A stretch of DNA of 64,000 bases from Malaciobacter molluscorum LMG 25693 (lineage in GTDB: Bacteria; Campylobacterota; Campylobacteria; Campylobacterales; Arcobacteraceae), in assembly GCF_003544935.1 (NCBI RefSeq), contig NZ_CP032098.1:558001-622000 (forward strand), given 5' to 3'. The translations under genes and the position numbers were made by a program. The notes beneath the pieces are model-generated. The model saw only the letters and a program-made list of their open reading frames with translations. It did not search any database and was not told the DNA's origin. Positions 44,206 through 53,086 of the stretch are shown in pieces. Every line of letters begins with the position of its first letter. Positions within the stretch are counted from its first letter, which is position 1.

Positions 44206-44961
44206 ATGTCTAAAAATATTTGGATAATAGGTGCAAGTAGCGGAATAGGATTAGAGTTAGTTAAAATATGGCTAGATAAAGGACATAATGTTATAGTTAG
44301 TGCAAGAAGTGCAACAAAATCAAAAGAGTTAATGTCTTTACTTTACTCTTATAATGAAAAATTAATACTTCTTAATCTTGATGTTAGTGATGAAGCTTCA
44401 ATAATCGATGCTCTAGAAAAAATTCAATCACAAAATCTTAAAATTGATTTACTGTTTTATAATGCTGCTGTTTATAATGCTTTTGATCTTGATAATTGGA
44501 ATATAAAAGATTTTGAACAAATGATAAATATTAATTATTTAGGTGCTATTAGAGTAATAAAAATTTTAAAAAGTTTCTTTGAAAATCAAGATTATGCAAA
44601 ATGGGTATTTAATTGTAGTTTATCTAGTGATTTTGGACTTCCTTATGGTGGTGCATATAGTGCCTCAAAAGCAGCTCTTGTTAATATTTTACAATCTATT
44701 CAACCTGAATTAAAAACAAAACAAATAGATTTACAAATAATAAATCATGGTTTTGTAAATACAAGACTTACTCAAAAAAATGATTTTGAAATGCCACAGC
44801 TTTTAGAACCAGTTGATGCTGCAAATATAATAGCTACACAATTGGAAAAAAATAAAGGTTTTGAGATTAGATTTCCATTTAAATTAGCATTATTTTTAAG
44901 ACTTCTAAAAATTTTACCTTACTCAATTTCATTAAATATAACTAAAAAGCTTTTAAAATGA
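44206..44961 (+). CDS. Short-chain dehydrogenase/reductase
   Basis: The product has 251 residues. The N-terminal NAD(P) motif is IGASSGIGLELV, followed by LFYNAAVYN (NNAG-like) and the catalytic Ser...YSASKAAL (YxxxK). It opens the lipid-type cluster ending at 50963 and overlaps the next gene by 4 bases. In comparable clusters of other bacteria an SDR acts with an FAD enzyme and a CFA-like methyltransferase. The substrate is unknown. Confidence 0.85.
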   Translation: MSKNIWIIGASSGIGLELVKIWLDKGHNVIVSARSATKSKELMSLLYSYNEKLILLNLDVSDEASIIDALEKIQSQNLKIDLLFYNAAVYNAFDLDNWNIKDFEQMININYLGAIRVIKILKSFFENQDYAKWVFNCSLSSDFGLPYGGAYSASKAALVNILQSIQPELKTKQIDLQIINHGFVNTRLTQKNDFEMPQLLEPVDAANIIATQLEKNKGFEIRFPFKLALFLRLLKILPYSISLNITKKLLK

Positions 44962-45395
44962 GTCTAAAAAAAAATATTAAAGCTTATTGTGATTTTTTTG
45001 AGAATATACATAAAAATACATCTATTGATAAATATAAACTCTTTTTTGATGATAATTCAGTTTTCCAAGATCCTTTTCAAAAAGTACAAGGAGTTAATAA
45101 AATATATAAAGTTTTTCAAGATATGTATGAAACTTTGCATAGTGCAAATTTTAAAATAAAAGATTATAGTGCAAATGACAAACAAGCTTTTATTCAATGG
45201 AAATTTATATACAAAATGAAAAAAAGTAGTGATGAAAGTAGTTTTGTAGGTGTTAGTATTGTTAAGTTTGATGAAAATTCAAAAGTCATATCTCATATTG
45301 ATTATTGGGATGCAGCTAGCAATATTTATGAAAAAATACCTTTTCTTGGTGCTATTTTAAAAATAATAAGAAAAAAGATTAGTATCAATGAATAA
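44958..45395 (+). CDS. NTF2/SnoaL-like protein
   Basis: The product has 145 residues. The pattern YKLFFDDNSVFQDPFQKVQG, then a tryptophan-rich beta sheet and HIDYWDAASNIYEKIP, fits the SnoaL-like/NTF2 fold (cone-shaped pocket for small hydrophobic molecules). It overlaps both neighbours (4 and 8 bases), so it belongs to the cluster. It is likely to bind or isomerise a lipid or polyketide-like intermediate; this is inference. Confidence 0.75.
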   Translation: MSLKKNIKAYCDFFENIHKNTSIDKYKLFFDDNSVFQDPFQKVQGVNKIYKVFQDMYETLHSANFKIKDYSANDKQAFIQWKFIYKMKKSSDESSFVGVSIVKFDENSKVISHIDYWDAASNIYEKIPFLGAILKIIRKKISINE

Positions 45396-46644
45396 AATTT
45401 TATCAAAATTCAAACTACTTTCTTATTCATTATTTGCAATTCCTTTAGCAATTTTAGGATTACCTTTATATATATATTTACCTACATTTTATGTAAAAGA
45501 TGTTGGAATTGATATTGCTTTAGTTGGTATGATTCTTTTTATTACAAGAATTATTGATGTTTTTACGGATCCTATTATTGGAAGATTAAGTGATAAATAT
45601 TTTAAAAGATACGTTTTTATAATAATTGGTTCAATAATTGTTCTATTTTCTTTTTATTTTCTTACTCATCCAATTAAAAATGCAAATGCATTATATTTAC
45701 TTTTATTTTCAATTCTTATTTATACTGGTTGGAGTTTTATTACAATTACATATTTTAGTTTAAGTGCTGAAATAAGTTATGATAAAAATCATACAAATTT
45801 ACTTGCTTCTTCAAGGGAGTTTTTTACCATAATTGCAATTGTACTTGCATTGTTTTTACCATATTATTTAGATATTTCAAAAAATGAACATAAGTCTTTA
45901 TTGTTAATGTGGGATTTAGTTTTATATTCACTTCCTATTTTACTTTTAATTTTGATAATAGGAACAAAAGATACAAAAAAAATAGATACAAATATTTCTA
46001 TAAAACAATCATTTTTATTTTTAAAAGAGAATAGCTATAAATTTAAAAGACTTTTCTTTGCATTTTTTATAAATAATATGGCAAATGCAATTCCTTCAAC
46101 ACTTTTTATTTTGTTCGTTACGAATGTAATAGGTAAAAAAGATTCAATTGGTTTACTTCTTTTAGTATATTTTCTTTCAGGTGTTTTAGCTTTACCTTTT
46201 TGGTATTATCTTTCTAAAAGATTTGGCAAAAAAAATAGTTGGATTTATTCAATAATTTTAGCTTCAACTGTCTTTTTATATGTACCATTTTTATCGCAAG
46301 GAGATTTTATTGCTTTTTTAATTGTTTGTATTTTGTCAGGATTTAGTTTAGGTGCAGATATGTTTTTACCTTCATCAATTCAGGCTGATATTGCTCAAGA
46401 GTTTGCTAAAAAAGATAGTCAATTTACTGGAGTTTTATTTAGTTTTTGGGCAATGCTAACAAAATTTGCATTAGCAGCTGCTGTTGGAGTTACTTTTGTG
46501 ATTTTAGGATTATTTGGTTTTGATGAAAATCCTCAATCTCAAACTTCTTTATTTGTTTTATCTTCACTTTATAGCATTTTACCTATTTTATTAAAAATTA
46601 TAGCAGTAATAAATATATTAAAATCAAAACATTTAAAATATTAA
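45388..46644 (+). CDS. MFS transporter, MelB/GPH-like
   Basis: The product has 418 residues with 12 membrane helices. DIALVGMILFITRIIDVFTDPIIGRLSDK is the MFS_2 motif. It belongs to the sugar:cation symporter branch, but in such clusters these proteins are thought to move lipids or their precursors. It overlaps the NTF2-like gene by 8 bases. The substrate is unknown. Confidence 0.8.
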   Translation: MNKILSKFKLLSYSLFAIPLAILGLPLYIYLPTFYVKDVGIDIALVGMILFITRIIDVFTDPIIGRLSDKYFKRYVFIIIGSIIVLFSFYFLTHPIKNANALYLLLFSILIYTGWSFITITYFSLSAEISYDKNHTNLLASSREFFTIIAIVLALFLPYYLDISKNEHKSLLLMWDLVLYSLPILLLILIIGTKDTKKIDTNISIKQSFLFLKENSYKFKRLFFAFFINNMANAIPSTLFILFVTNVIGKKDSIGLLLLVYFLSGVLALPFWYYLSKRFGKKNSWIYSIILASTVFLYVPFLSQGDFIAFLIVCILSGFSLGADMFLPSSIQADIAQEFAKKDSQFTGVLFSFWAMLTKFALAAAVGVTFVILGLFGFDENPQSQTSLFVLSSLYSILPILLKIIAVINILKSKHLKY

Positions 46645-46707
46645 TTAACGTAAAATAAGTACAAAATAGTACCAATTTACAATAAAATGACATAGTAGGA
46701 GAATAAT

Positions 46708-47226
46708 ATGTTAATAAGATTACTTTTAATCACTTTTTTTTCTTTGAATGCTTATGCTTTAAAACCAGTTCAGTTTGTAAGTATAGAAAAATTTAGTGGT
46801 TTGTGGTATGAAATAGCAAGAACTCCAAATAGTTATCAAGAAAACTGTGTTGCTTCAAGTGTAGAGTATGTATTAAAAAATAATGAATACAAAATATATA
46901 ATAGATGTTTCGAAAATGAAATAGGTGGAAAACTTATTTCATATAATGGAGTAGGGCAAAGTGCTTCTAAAAATAAGAATTCAGTTGCAAAAATAGATAT
47001 GACTTATTTTTGGATTTTTACAAAAAGATACAATATTGCATACATAGATAAAGATTATAAAAGTGCATTAGTTACAGATGAGGATAATGAGCATATTTGG
47101 ATTATGAGTCGTACTCCAAAGATGAAAAAGAAAAAATTAGATTTGATATTAGATAAATTAAAAGATCATATTGATTTAAATACATTGATATATACAAAAC
47201 AAGATAAGCAAGGAAGATATAAATGA
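46708..47226 (+). CDS. Secreted lipocalin (Blc-like)
   Basis: The product has 172 residues. The signal peptide is MLIRLLLITFFSLNAYA. FSGLWYEIARTPNSYQENCV carries the lipocalin GxW motif, and YFWIFTKRYNIAYI and WIMSRTPKM match bacterial Blc. It binds fatty acids or lysophospholipids in the periplasm. Cysteine near residue 48 could form a disulfide with the later Cys. There is no lipobox, so unlike E. coli Blc it is not a lipoprotein. It overlaps the FAD gene by 4 bases. Confidence 0.88.
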   Translation: MLIRLLLITFFSLNAYALKPVQFVSIEKFSGLWYEIARTPNSYQENCVASSVEYVLKNNEYKIYNRCFENEIGGKLISYNGVGQSASKNKNSVAKIDMTYFWIFTKRYNIAYIDKDYKSALVTDEDNEHIWIMSRTPKMKKKKLDLILDKLKDHIDLNTLIYTKQDKQGRYK

Positions 47227-48458
47227 AAATAGCAGTTATAGGTGCAGGAATAAGTGGCTTAGCTAGTGCTTATTTACTTAGTAAAAAGTATGAAGTTGAT
47301 TTATATGAAAAACAATCAAGATTGGGTGGACATGCAAGAACTACTATTTTATCTGAAAATAATAATAGTTTTGGTGTTGATACAGGTTTTTTAGTTTTCA
47401 ATTATGAAACATATCCACTTTTAACGAAATTATTTGAACTACTAGATGTAAAAATTGAAAATAGTAATATGAGTTTTGGATTTTGGGATAAAATGACAGA
47501 TATTGCATATAATGCAGAATCTTTAAAAGGTTTATTTATTCAAAAAAGAAATCTATTTTCATTTAGTCATTATCAAATGATATTTGATATATTAAAATTT
47601 AATAAAAAAGCAAATAAAGATTTAGAGACTAATCATAAAGATTTAAATAAAACTTTAGGTGAATATATATCAATTTTTTCTGATGCTTTTAAACAAAGAT
47701 ATATATTACCTATGGGAGCTGCTATTTGGTCAACACCAGATACAAAAATGAATGATTTTCCTGCAAAAACATTTCTTCAATTTTTTAAAAATCATGGATT
47801 ACTTGGAATAAATACTCATCATCAATGGCTAACTGTTAGTAATGGTTCAGTTAATTATGTGAATAAAATCTCAAAAAAAATATCTGGAAAAATAATATTA
47901 AATAGTGATATTATAAAAGTTGAAAGAATTAATAATAAAATTATTTTGGAAAATAGTAAAAATGAAAAACTTATTTATGACAAAGTTATTTTTGCTTGTC
48001 ATGCACCACAAACTTTAGAATTATTAGCTGATGCTTCACAAGATGAAATAGAAATTCTTTCATGCTTTAAATATAAAACAAATAGAGCAGTTTTACATAA
48101 TGATAAAAATGCTTTATATAAAGATAAAAATATTTATGCTGCATGGAACTATACAAATAATAAAGATAGAACAAGTGTTAGTTTATCATATTGGATAAAT
48201 AGATTACAGAATCTAAAATCTAATAAAGATTATTTTGTTACATTAAATGAAGATTATGAATTTAAAGAATATATAGAAAAAATATCATATGAACATCCAC
48301 AGTTTGATAGAAAAGCCATAGAGGCACAAGAAAAAAGAGATCTAATAAATGGTAAAAATAATACCTATTTTGCAGGTGCCTATTGGAGATATGGTTTTCA
48401 TGAAGATGGTCTTTATAGTGCAAATACAATTGCAAAAGAGTTTGGATGTGAATTATGA
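47223..48458 (+). CDS. FAD-dependent amine-oxidase-like oxidoreductase
   Basis: The product has 411 residues. The N-terminal Rossmann FAD motif is IAVIGAGISGLASAYLLS, followed by EKQSRLGGHARTT. FACHAPQTLELL and the C-terminal AGAYWRYGFHEDGLYSA match the family found beside DUF1365 and CFA-like genes. It may desaturate or oxidise an acyl chain. It is coupled to DUF1365 by a 4-base overlap. Confidence 0.85.
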   Translation: MKIAVIGAGISGLASAYLLSKKYEVDLYEKQSRLGGHARTTILSENNNSFGVDTGFLVFNYETYPLLTKLFELLDVKIENSNMSFGFWDKMTDIAYNAESLKGLFIQKRNLFSFSHYQMIFDILKFNKKANKDLETNHKDLNKTLGEYISIFSDAFKQRYILPMGAAIWSTPDTKMNDFPAKTFLQFFKNHGLLGINTHHQWLTVSNGSVNYVNKISKKISGKIILNSDIIKVERINNKIILENSKNEKLIYDKVIFACHAPQTLELLADASQDEIEILSCFKYKTNRAVLHNDKNALYKDKNIYAAWNYTNNKDRTSVSLSYWINRLQNLKSNKDYFVTLNEDYEFKEYIEKISYEHPQFDRKAIEAQEKRDLINGKNNTYFAGAYWRYGFHEDGLYSANTIAKEFGCEL

Positions 48459-49201
48459 GCCATCAATTTATAGAAGGAAAAATATATCATAAAAGATTTG
48501 AACCTAAAATACATGATTTTACATATGGTTTTTATCTTTTGGATATTGATTTAAATGATTATAATAGTTTAAAAAATCAAAAATACTTTTCTATAAATAA
48601 ATTAAATTTATTCTCTTTTTATACAAAAGATCATTTTGGGAAAAGTAGTGATTTTTTAGAAAATGTTGATGAATTATTGAATAAATTTAAAATAGATAAA
48701 CAAAATATAACATTAAGGTTTATAACACTTCCTAGAGTTTGTAATTTTGTATTTAATCCAATTAGTTTACTTTTAGTAATTAAAGATGAAGTTCCTATTT
48801 ATATGTTAGCAGAAGTTCATAATTATAATGGAGGGAATATTGTATATGATTTGAAATTGATACAAAAAGATAATGATAAATTTGAGGCAACAATCACAAA
48901 GGATATGTATGTTTCTCCTTTTTTTAATAGAGATGGGACATATTTTTTTACATTATTTTTTAAATCGGATTTTCTAAGTTTAAAAATAGATTATTATGAA
49001 AAAGAACAAAAAAGTCTTACAGCTGTTTTTAGTGGTAAAACATTAGATTTTTCTAGTAAAAACATCTTAAAGTTATTTTTTAAGTATTGGTTCTTAACTC
49101 TTTTTGTAGTGACAAGAACATTTTTACATGCATTAAAACTATATAAAAAAGGTTTGAGTTGGCATAACCCTACAAAACAAGATAAATCAAGGAGATTTTA
49201 A
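48455..49201 (+). CDS. DUF1365 protein
   Basis: The product has 248 residues. HKRFEPKIHDFTYGFYLLDIDL at the start, RVCNFVFNPISL and MYVSPFFNRDGTYFF are the family motifs. DUF1365 proteins are almost always next to an FAD oxidoreductase and a CFA-like methyltransferase, as here. The last base is the first base of the next gene's start, so translation is coupled. Biochemical role unknown. Confidence 0.9.
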   Translation: MSHQFIEGKIYHKRFEPKIHDFTYGFYLLDIDLNDYNSLKNQKYFSINKLNLFSFYTKDHFGKSSDFLENVDELLNKFKIDKQNITLRFITLPRVCNFVFNPISLLLVIKDEVPIYMLAEVHNYNGGNIVYDLKLIQKDNDKFEATITKDMYVSPFFNRDGTYFFTLFFKSDFLSLKIDYYEKEQKSLTAVFSGKTLDFSSKNILKLFFKYWFLTLFVVTRTFLHALKLYKKGLSWHNPTKQDKSRRF

Positions 49202-50424
49202 TGAAAAAGTTTTGGGAAAAGTTCGGATATGGATTTTTGTCTAAAATAGAAAAAGGAACATTAGAAGTTACTTTTTCAAATGGAAATAAGCAGCTATTTG
49301 GGAATAATTCTAATCCAAAAGCAAAATTAAAAATAAATAATAATAATTTTTTTAAAAGGGTATTATTATATGGAGATATAGGTTTTGCAGAGAGTTATAT
49401 GGATGAAGAATTTGAAACAGATAATTTAACAAATCTAATTTCTATTGCATTACTTAATTCAAGTAAACTTGGTATATTAAGTAGTGATGAGAAGAATAAT
49501 AAGCTAATAAATTTATTTCCTCAATTTAATAAAATAAAACATATTTTAAGAAAAAACTCAAAAACTAATTCAAAAAAGAATATATCTGAACATTATGATT
49601 TATCAAATGATTTCTTTAAACTATTTTTAGATGATACAATGATGTATTCAAGTGCAGTTTTTAAAAATAAGGATGAAGATTTGTTTGAAGCACAAAAAAG
49701 AAAAATTTCATTATTAGCTGATAAATTAAGAATAAATGAAAATTCACATGTGCTTGAAATAGGTTCAGGTTGGGGTTCTATGGCTCTTCATTTAGTAAAA
49801 GAAAAAAAATGTAAAGTAACAACAGTTACATTAAGTAAAGAACAAAAGAGTTTATGTTTAAAAAGATTTAAAGAAGAAAAAGTTGAAGAAGCAATTGATA
49901 TTTTATTAGAAGATTATAGAGATTTATCTGGTAAATATGATGCAATAATTGCAGTTGAGATGTTTGAAGCAGTAGGAAGAGAGTATTTTGATGTATTTTT
50001 TAAAAAATGTCAAAGTTTATTAAAACCAAGTGGCGTATTAGCAATGCAAGTAATAACTATGCCTGATTGTAGATATGAACAATACTCTAAAAGTACTGAT
50101 TTTATACAAAAATATATTTTTCCAGGAGGTCATCTTCCAAGTGTTGGTAAAATTTTAGATGTAACTTCAAAATGCACAAGATTAAATCTATTACATATGG
50201 AAGAATTTACCGAAGATTATGCAAAAACACTTAATATTTGGCATGAAAATTTTATAAATAAAATCGATAAAGTAAAAGAGTTAGGTTTTGATGATTATTT
50301 TATTAGAATGTGGAAAATGTATTTAAATTATTGTGAAGCAGCTTTTATTACAAGAAATATAAATCTTGTTCAATTAGTTTTTTCTAGAGATCAAAATATA
50401 TATTTAAATAAAGGATTAATATGA
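49201..50424 (+). CDS. cfa: Cyclopropane-fatty-acid-synthase-family methyltransferase
   Basis: The product has 407 residues. An N-terminal CFA domain is followed by EHYDLSNDFFKLFLDDTMMYSSAVF, the SAM-binding motif HVLEIGSGWGSMALHL, TLSKEQKSLC and the C-terminal YCEAAFITRNINLVQLVFSR, all as in E. coli Cfa. It methylates a double bond of phospholipid acyl chains; in this cluster type the final product may be different from a cyclopropane ring (a branched or furan chain in related systems). The start overlaps DUF1365 by one base. Confidence 0.9.
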   Translation: MKKFWEKFGYGFLSKIEKGTLEVTFSNGNKQLFGNNSNPKAKLKINNNNFFKRVLLYGDIGFAESYMDEEFETDNLTNLISIALLNSSKLGILSSDEKNNKLINLFPQFNKIKHILRKNSKTNSKKNISEHYDLSNDFFKLFLDDTMMYSSAVFKNKDEDLFEAQKRKISLLADKLRINENSHVLEIGSGWGSMALHLVKEKKCKVTTVTLSKEQKSLCLKRFKEEKVEEAIDILLEDYRDLSGKYDAIIAVEMFEAVGREYFDVFFKKCQSLLKPSGVLAMQVITMPDCRYEQYSKSTDFIQKYIFPGGHLPSVGKILDVTSKCTRLNLLHMEEFTEDYAKTLNIWHENFINKIDKVKELGFDDYFIRMWKMYLNYCEAAFITRNINLVQLVFSRDQNIYLNKGLI

Positions 50425-50963
50425 ATTTCAAAATAATATGTACACTAGGACTTTGCTTTTTATTTGGTGGATGCAGTTCTATGAAACTTAGTGATTTTGA
50501 TAATACAACACCGAAATTTGTACCAGAAAACTATTTTAATGGTAAATTAACTGCATATGGATTAGTAAAAGATATAAATGGAAAAATTATTAGAACCTTT
50601 AAAGGTGATTTATTTGGTAGTTGGGATAAAAATGGAGTTGGAACTTTAGATGAAAAGTTTGTTTATAATGATGGTGAAAAACAAACAAGAGTTTGGACAT
50701 TAACACCAACAAAAGATGGTAAATATATTGGAACAGCAGGAGATATAATTGGTGATGCTATTATGAGTGTAAATGGAAATACAGTTATGATGGATTATAC
50801 AATGAAAGTTCCATATAATGATAGTACAATTAATCTAAATGTTAAAGATTGGCTTCATCTTCAAGAAGATGGTGTAATAATAAATCATTCAAAAATGAAA
50901 AAATTTGGAATAACTGTTGGTGAACTTGTAATTACAATAATCAAGGATTTTCCAAAGAAATAA
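50421..50963 (+). CDS. DUF3833 lipoprotein
   Basis: The product has 180 residues. Signal peptide with lipobox FGGC (Cys at about residue 18). NYFNGKLTAYGLVKDINGK and the beta-rich WTLTPTKDG, KDWLHLQEDGVIINHSKMKKFGI fit DUF3833. It may be a lipid-binding envelope protein, working with the lipocalin. It overlaps cfa by 4 bases and ends the cluster. Confidence 0.88.
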   Translation: MNFKIICTLGLCFLFGGCSSMKLSDFDNTTPKFVPENYFNGKLTAYGLVKDINGKIIRTFKGDLFGSWDKNGVGTLDEKFVYNDGEKQTRVWTLTPTKDGKYIGTAGDIIGDAIMSVNGNTVMMDYTMKVPYNDSTINLNVKDWLHLQEDGVIINHSKMKKFGITVGELVITIIKDFPKK

Positions 50964-51042
50964 ATAGTTGAAATAAATGCAAAGTATTTTTATGATAATA
51001 TTCGGAAATGATTAAACTTACTTATATAAATGAATTCAACTA

Positions 51043-53082
51043 ATGCCTTTATCAAATCTTAATAAAGAACAACTAGAAGCTGCAACTTGTGAACCTGGAT
51101 ATAATCTAATTATTGCAAGTGCAGGTACTGGTAAGACTTCTACTATTGTAGGAAGAATTGCCAATTTAATAAATAATGCAGTAAAACCTGAACAGATTTT
51201 ATTACTTACTTTTACAAATAAAGCAGCAGCTGAAATGGTGCAAAGAGTTGCTAAATATTTTGGTAAAGATGTTGCTCAAAGTATTATGGCTGGTACTTTT
51301 CATTCTGTTTCATATAAGCTACTAAAAAAATTAGAGATAAATATTACACTAAAACAACCAAGTGAATTAAAAACACTATTTAAATCATTATATGAAAAAA
51401 GAGTTTTTTATAATAGAGATGATGAAGCTAATCCTTATGATGGTGGATATTTATATGATATGTATTCATTATTTTTAAACTCAAATGATGGTGAAAGTTT
51501 TGCAGAATGGATTATATCTAAAAATGCTGCACATGAAATATATACACCAATTTATGAAGATGTTGTTTTAGAATTTGATGATTTGAAAAGAAAGTATGGT
51601 TATGTAAACTTTGATGATTTACTTATTTTGATGTTAAATACTTTAAAAGATAAAGATTTTGACTTTAAAGAGATATTAGTTGATGAGTATCAAGATACAA
51701 ATCCTTTACAAGGAAGATTGTTAGATGCTTTTAAACCTAAATCTCTTTTTTGCGTGGGTGATTATGATCAAAGTATATATGCTTTTAATGGTTCTGATAT
51801 AGGAATTATTTCTACTTTTTCGAAAAGATATTCAGGTGCAAATGTATTTACATTAAGAAAAAATTATCGTTCTTCTAAACCAATTTTAGATTTAGCAACA
51901 AAAGTAATTGAATATAATGAAAGAATTTATGAAAAGAACCTTGAAGTAATGAGAACTGATGTTGATATAAAACCTAAACTTTTAGCATTTACTGAACTTT
52001 TTAGTCAATATGAATATATTTCAAAACTTATATCTCAAAGTAGCACACCACATAATGAAATAGCAATAATTTTTAGAAACAATTCAAGTGCAGATGGAAT
52101 AGAAGTTAACTTAAGGGAGTTTTCAATTCCAGCTAGAAGAAAAGGTGGAATGTCTTTTTTTGATGCAGTTGAAGTGAAATTTATTTTAGATATTTTGATG
52201 ATGCACTTATCTCATAATGATATGATGGCTTTTATTCATGTTATTGAGTATGGAAAAGGAATAGGTAAAGCAATTGCAAAAGATATATTTGATGCTTTAA
52301 TAAAATTAGGTCATGGAAAACTATTTGAAGGTTTATTTAATCCTGATGAGAAAATAAAAAATCCATATGAATCAAATAAAGTAAAAAATATTCAATTAGG
52401 ATTATTTGATGATTTTATAGAGTTAGGAAGTTTATCAAAATTTAAAGATTGTGGTTTTGAAGAAAAGTTTTTATCAAATCCAATTTTAAAACATCCTAAA
52501 TTAAGTGTTGAGGGTGCAAATTATTTATATGATTTTTATAAATTAATAAAAGATTTAAAAAGAGTGAAAAATCCATCAACAAAAATAGAAAGTATTGTTA
52601 AAAGTCCATTATTTGAAAGAATAAAAGAAATAATATCTACTAAAAGAGCAACACAAAAAGATGGAACTGTTAATTTAGAATTAAAAAATAATGCAATTTC
52701 AAAAATAAATAGAAAAACTGTTTTATTAAGAAGATTATCTACTCATTATACTGATTTATCAAAGTTTATAAATTCTATGGTATTAGGTGGTAGTGAGATG
52801 AGTGAAGGTGATGGTGTTAATTTACTTTCTGTTCATGCAAGTAAAGGCTTGGAATTTAAAGAAGTTTATGTAATTGATTTAATGGATGGAAGATTTCCAA
52901 ATAGAAAATTAATGAGTAAAGGTGGAAGCTTAGAAGAAGAAAGAAGGCTTTTTTATGTAGCTGTAACTAGAGCTAAAGATATTTTGTATCTTAGTTTTGC
53001 AAAATATGATAGAATTAAGAAATTAGACTTTATTCATTCACCCTTTTTAAAAGAAGCTGGATTAATAAAAAATGAAGAGTAA
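51043..53082 (+). CDS. UvrD/Rep-type superfamily 1 helicase
   Basis: The product has 679 residues. Motifs in order: Q motif LNKEQLEAA, Ia/Walker A ASAGTGKTSTIVGRI, TFTNKAAAEM, II VDEYQDTNPLQ, III GDYDQSIYAFNGS, IV LRKNYRSSK, V SVHASKGLEFKEVYVI and VI EERRLFYVAVTRAKD. It unwinds DNA 3' to 5' in repair or replication restart. It is shorter than E. coli UvrD (720), and either UvrD, Rep or PcrA-like naming could apply. It converges with the diguanylate cyclase gene (4 bases apart). Confidence 0.92.
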   Translation: MPLSNLNKEQLEAATCEPGYNLIIASAGTGKTSTIVGRIANLINNAVKPEQILLLTFTNKAAAEMVQRVAKYFGKDVAQSIMAGTFHSVSYKLLKKLEINITLKQPSELKTLFKSLYEKRVFYNRDDEANPYDGGYLYDMYSLFLNSNDGESFAEWIISKNAAHEIYTPIYEDVVLEFDDLKRKYGYVNFDDLLILMLNTLKDKDFDFKEILVDEYQDTNPLQGRLLDAFKPKSLFCVGDYDQSIYAFNGSDIGIISTFSKRYSGANVFTLRKNYRSSKPILDLATKVIEYNERIYEKNLEVMRTDVDIKPKLLAFTELFSQYEYISKLISQSSTPHNEIAIIFRNNSSADGIEVNLREFSIPARRKGGMSFFDAVEVKFILDILMMHLSHNDMMAFIHVIEYGKGIGKAIAKDIFDALIKLGHGKLFEGLFNPDEKIKNPYESNKVKNIQLGLFDDFIELGSLSKFKDCGFEEKFLSNPILKHPKLSVEGANYLYDFYKLIKDLKRVKNPSTKIESIVKSPLFERIKEIISTKRATQKDGTVNLELKNNAISKINRKTVLLRRLSTHYTDLSKFINSMVLGGSEMSEGDGVNLLSVHASKGLEFKEVYVIDLMDGRFPNRKLMSKGGSLEEERRLFYVAVTRAKDILYLSFAKYDRIKKLDFIHSPFLKEAGLIKNEE

Positions 53083-53086
53083 TTTT

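Noticed and set aside
50965-51042. 8-bp inverted repeat TAGTTGAA / TTCAACTA before the helicase gene
   Set aside because: Arms are short and 62 bases apart; chance is likely in this composition.
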